A stretch of 10,238 bases of DNA, from assembly GCA_947486675.1 (NCBI GenBank), contig CANKUF010000011.1:1-10238 (forward strand), given 5' to 3'. The position numbers were made by a program, and so were the translations under genes. This DNA is from Acidimicrobiaceae bacterium (GTDB lineage Bacteria > Actinomycetota > Acidimicrobiia > Acidimicrobiales > Ilumatobacteraceae). Of the stretch, positions 8,292-10,238 are shown piece by piece. The notes below the pieces were generated by a model. It made no database searches. It had not been told where the DNA came from and was given only the letters and a program-made list of their open reading frames with translations. Position 1 is the first letter of the stretch. Each line of letters begins with the position of its first letter.

Positions 8292-8359
8292 GTCATCCAC
8301 AGGTGTTTCCACAAGCGGAATATCGTCCGCAGGGCGTTATCCACAGGCATCCCCACAGG
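8292..8359 (+). repeat. Two imperfect direct repeats 44 bases apart
   Basis: Bases 8292-8315 and 8336-8359 match at 18 of 24 positions, sharing ATCCACAGG. Each copy carries two DnaA-box-like 9-mers whose starts are 12 bases apart. Between the copies lies a perfect 5-bp inverted repeat, GCGGA (8315-8319) with TCCGC (8326-8330). The regular geometry suggests a protein-binding array rather than chance. Confidence 0.6.
8293..8357 (+). promoter_or_regulatory. Cluster of four DnaA-box-like sites between ilvE and cimA
   Basis: The consensus DnaA box is TTATCCACA. In 65 bases, all on the plus strand, I read TCATCCACA (8293-8301, one mismatch), GTTTCCACA (8305-8313, two mismatches), TTATCCACA (8337-8345, perfect) and ATCCCCACA (8349-8357, three mismatches). 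Starts are at +0, +12, +44 and +56. The cluster sits upstream of the putative cimA leader, so DnaA could modulate cimA or be titrated here. An origin is possible, but no dnaA, dnaN or rpmH is adjacent and no clear AT-rich unwinding element is present. Just upstream, GGGG-TTTT-CCCC (8276-8287) forms a small hairpin without a U-tract. Confidence 0.55.
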
Positions 8360-8409
8360 ACAGGCCTTGGCGGGTTGGTGAACGCCATTTCAGGCGTCAG
8401 ACTGGAGCC

Positions 8410-8463
8410 GTGAATCATTTCGGAGCCAACGCCACCAGCATTGCGATCATCATTATTCGATAG
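8410..8463 (+). CDS. Putative isoleucine-rich leader peptide of a cimA attenuator
   Basis: A GTG at 8410 opens a 17-codon frame ending in TAG at 8461-8463 and encoding MNHFGANATSIAIIIIR. Five of the last seven sense codons are Ile (ATT 8440, ATC 8446, ATC 8449, ATT 8452, ATT 8455). The stop lies directly before a hairpin, and a strong terminator follows 24 bases later, ahead of the citramalate synthase gene for isoleucine synthesis. In known amino-acid leader peptides, ribosomes stall at such runs when the charged tRNA is scarce. GGAG (8404-8407) is only two bases from the GTG, too close for a good site. TTGGTG (8375-8380) and CAGACT (8398-8403), 17 bases apart, could be a weak promoter starting the RNA at the GTG itself (leaderless). 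The frame is also open upstream to a GTG at 8266, so the start is uncertain. No direct evidence of translation is available. Confidence 0.6.
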   Translation: MNHFGANATSIAIIIIR

Positions 8464-8486
8464 GCGTGCGTCAACCGACGTACGCC
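8463..8486 (+). other. RNA hairpin immediately after the Ile-rich leader ORF
   Basis: GGCGTGCGTC (8463-8472) pairs with GACGTACGCC (8477-8486) over 10 bp with one G-U, closing an AACC loop. It begins on the last base of the leader stop codon and ends one base before the terminator stem. In an attenuator this would be the segment controlled by ribosome position: a ribosome at the stop codon covers its 5' arm. AACGCC (8428-8433) inside the leader ORF can also pair with its 5' arm. Confidence 0.65.
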
Positions 8487-8487
8487 C

Positions 8488-8513
8488 AAGCCGCCCAATC
8501 GGGCGGCTTTTTT
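8488..8513 (+). terminator. Intrinsic terminator/attenuator upstream of cimA
   Basis: AAGCCGCCC (8488-8496) pairs with GGGCGGCTT (8501-8509) around an AATC loop, followed by TTTTTT at 8508-8513. This is a textbook rho-independent terminator for plus-strand transcription. It lies only 35 bases before the cimA ATG and 265 bases beyond the ilvE stop. That position fits an attenuator in the cimA leader better than an ordinary ilvE terminator, although it could serve both. Confidence 0.88.
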
Positions 8514-8548
8514 AATCCCCAAAATTCGACAGCAGAGAAGAGCAACAG

Positions 8549-10123
8549 ATGACAAAGCAACAACTTGTAGAAGTGTTCGACACCACATTGCGCGACGGCA
8601 TGCAAGTGGAAGGCGTGTCGGCAAGCGTTGAGGACAAACTGCGCATTGCAGAACAACTGGACTACTTGGGTGTGCATTTCATTGAAGGCGGCTGGCCTGG
8701 TGCGAACCCGAAAGACATTGAATTCTTTGCCCGTGCAAAAAACGAATTGACGTTTTCAACTTCTGCCTTAGTTGCATTTGGTTCAACGCGACGCCCACTT
8801 GGCAAAGTTGATGATGACGCAACACTGCGCAACTTGATTGAAGCGCAAACTTCTGCTGTGTGCATTGTTGCCAAAGCATGGGACTATCACATTGTGCACG
8901 CATTGCAAACAACGCTTGATGAAGGTGTTGCCATGGTGTCGGACTCGGTGAAATACCTCACCGCCAATGATCGACGCGTACTTGTTGACATGGAACATTT
9001 CTTTGATGGTTTCAAATCGAACCCAGAGTTTTCGCTGCGTGTTTTAGAAGCAGCAATCATCGGTGGAGCAACGCACCTGGTGTTGTGCGACACCAATGGT
9101 GGGTCACTGCCAAACGATGTGTTGCACATTGTGGGAGAAGTAAAGAAGCACATCGGTGACGATGCGACCATTGGTATTCACTGCCACGACGACACGGGTT
9201 GCGCAGTGGCAAACTCGCTTGCAGCAGTACAAAGCGGCGCGCGTCATGTGCAGGGAACGCTGAACGGACTTGGCGAGCGCACCGGCAACACCAACCTGAC
9301 AACAGTCATTCCGAACTTGCAATTGAAAATGGGTTTCGAATGTTTGCCAGAAGGCAGGCTCGAGCGTCTTACTGCGGTAAGCAATTTTGTTGCCGAGGTG
9401 CTGAATCGCCCGTTGAATCCGCAAGCCCCATACGTTGGTTCATCGGCGTTCGCCCATAAAGCCGGACTCCATGTTTCGGCAATCTCTCGCGCAAAGGATG
9501 CTTACGAGCACATCGCGCCAGAACTTGTTGGCAACGGCACGCGTTTCCTTGTGAGCGAAATGGCTGGCCGTGCAACTATCACCATGAAGGCAGAAGAACT
9601 TGGATTGACCATGGATGGTCCTGCAGTAAACCAAGTGATTGACGACCTCAAGCGACTTGAGCACGAGGGCTACCACTTTGAAGCAGCAGATGCATCGCTT
9701 GAATTGTTGATGCGACGCGCAACTGGCTGGAAGCAGAGCTTCTTCAATGTGGAATCAATGCGAGTGATCACCGATGAATCATCGGCAGGAACATTTACAA
9801 CCGAAGCCACAGTGAAGGTGTGGATGGGGGACCATCGCGAAGTGTGCACTGCGGAAGGTAATGGACCAGTGAATGCGATCGATACCGCCTTGCGTGCTGC
9901 GCTGTTGCAGAAATTCCCGCAGCTTTCACGTGTGCATTTGACCGACTACAAAGTGCGCATCTTGGACTCGGGCTCGGCAACTGGCGCAGTAACGCGCGTG
10001 TTGCTCGACGCCTCAGATGGAGAGCGCAACTGGACCACAATCGGCGTGTCGTCAAACATCATTGAAGCCTCGTGGCGCGCACTTGAAGAGTCGCTCATCT
10101 TCGGGCTACTGCATTCCAAGTAG
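8549..10123 (+). CDS. cimA: (R)-citramalate synthase
   Basis: CimA condenses pyruvate with acetyl-CoA to (R)-citramalate, starting the threonine-independent route to 2-oxobutyrate and isoleucine. The 524-aa product has the HMGL-like TIM barrel with DTTLRDG at 11-17 and the citramalate-synthase pattern IEGGWPGANPKD (45-56). It continues with AFGSTRRP (76-83), AKAWDYHIVHAL (109-120), DMEHFFDGFKSNPEF (147-161) and LCDTNGGSLP (179-188). Metal ligands should be Asp16, His211 and His213 (GIHCHDD), and Asn247 in GLGERTGNTNL (240-250). FAHKAGLHVSAI is at 301-312. The C-terminal LeuA-type regulatory domain (about 395-520) contains AEGNGPVNAIDTALR (435-449) and DYKVRI (466-471). I call cimA rather than leuA because the barrel follows the distinct citramalate synthase family seen in Geobacter CimA. 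A purine-rich stretch (8531-8541) is a plausible ribosome binding site. Expression is probably governed by the upstream Ile-rich leader and terminator. Confidence 0.95.
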   Translation: MTKQQLVEVFDTTLRDGMQVEGVSASVEDKLRIAEQLDYLGVHFIEGGWPGANPKDIEFFARAKNELTFSTSALVAFGSTRRPLGKVDDDATLRNLIEAQTSAVCIVAKAWDYHIVHALQTTLDEGVAMVSDSVKYLTANDRRVLVDMEHFFDGFKSNPEFSLRVLEAAIIGGATHLVLCDTNGGSLPNDVLHIVGEVKKHIGDDATIGIHCHDDTGCAVANSLAAVQSGARHVQGTLNGLGERTGNTNLTTVIPNLQLKMGFECLPEGRLERLTAVSNFVAEVLNRPLNPQAPYVGSSAFAHKAGLHVSAISRAKDAYEHIAPELVGNGTRFLVSEMAGRATITMKAEELGLTMDGPAVNQVIDDLKRLEHEGYHFEAADASLELLMRRATGWKQSFFNVESMRVITDESSAGTFTTEATVKVWMGDHREVCTAEGNGPVNAIDTALRAALLQKFPQLSRVHLTDYKVRILDSGSATGAVTRVLLDASDGERNWTTIGVSSNIIEASWRALEESLIFGLLHSK

Positions 10124-10135
10124 GCTCGCAGGAGT

Positions 10136-10238
10136 ATGGCTGCTCCAAAATTTGCTCCAGTAAGTGCAACTCAAACACCGCGTTCGTATGAATCGCCATT
10201 GCATGTTCCTGCTCCGTGGTCGCCAGGTCGTCCCGGAG
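10136..10238 (+). CDS. Unrecognised gene, N-terminal 34 codons only
   Basis: An ATG 12 bases after the cimA stop opens a frame that runs off the right edge. It begins MAAPKFAPVSATQTPRSYES and continues with a Pro/Trp-rich stretch (VPAPWSPGRPG). AGGAG at 10130-10134 precedes it but ends only one base before the ATG, closer than normal, and no other nearby start fits better. Short spacing suggests co-transcription with cimA. I cannot assign a family from 34 residues. The Pro-rich, non-hydrophobic N-terminus argues against a signal peptide. Confidence 0.6.
   Translation, partial: MAAPKFAPVSATQTPRSYESPLHVPAPWSPGRPG

Noticed and set aside
8266..8463. A 65-codon open frame from GTG 8266 covering the whole ilvE-cimA intergenic region
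   Set aside because: Its first two thirds overlap the DnaA-box repeats and have low-complexity Ser/Pro/Arg composition with no family resemblance. Only the 3' end (Ile run) looks selected, so I annotated the short leader form starting at 8410.
8245..8548. T-box riboswitch or a chromosomal origin called outright
   Set aside because: AGGGTG at 8264-8269 is only a fragment of the T-box motif (AGGGTGGNACCGCG) and is far from the terminator. An origin call lacks dnaA/dnaN neighbours and a clear unwinding element, so only a DnaA-box cluster is claimed.

Overview
This window is a densely packed stretch of bacterial chromosome with balanced base composition. It carries two biosynthetic gene sets: de novo NAD synthesis (nadA-nadB-nadC) and branched-chain amino acid synthesis (leuC, leuB, ilvE, cimA). 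A greA/alpha-beta-hydrolase pair lies between them. The LeuB and LeuC sequences, as I recall the families, are closest to actinobacterial forms (mycobacterial-type LeuB with [16 protein letters not shown] and TDNLFGDI). With the moderate GC, this suggests an uncultured Actinomycetota lineage, perhaps Acidimicrobiia. That placement is inference. I saw no rRNA, tRNA, IS element, CRISPR or phage gene.

Layout: (1) 1-658, minus strand: 5' part of leuC, running off the left edge, with an internal frameshifting deletion. (2) 659-735: short divergent intergenic region. (3) 736-4898, plus strand: an unrecognised 176-aa protein, then nadA, nadB and nadC with gaps of 16, 5 and 2 bases, probably one operon. 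(4) 5731-4895 and 6224-5742, minus strand: greA followed by an alpha/beta hydrolase, converging on nadC with a 4-base overlap. (5) 6274-8244, plus strand: leuB and ilvE. (6) 8245-8548: a 304-base non-coding region with a DnaA-box-like cluster, a short Ile-rich leader ORF, a hairpin and an intrinsic terminator. (7) 8549-10123: cimA, then the start of an unrecognised gene.

The pathway logic is coherent. CimA makes (R)-citramalate from pyruvate and acetyl-CoA. The LeuCD isomerase and LeuB dehydrogenase convert it to 2-oxobutyrate for isoleucine, and also serve leucine synthesis. IlvE does the final transamination.

The most interesting element is the region before cimA. A putative 17-codon leader peptide has five Ile codons among its last seven sense codons. 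It is followed by a 10-bp hairpin and a strong terminator 35 bases before cimA, the arrangement of an isoleucine-sensing transcription attenuator. Just upstream are four DnaA-box-like 9-mers in the same orientation, one of them perfect. The second point is that leuC, needed for the same pathway, lacks about 25 codons including the expected catalytic DHN segment and is out of frame. This is either a real lesion or an assembly/sequence error.
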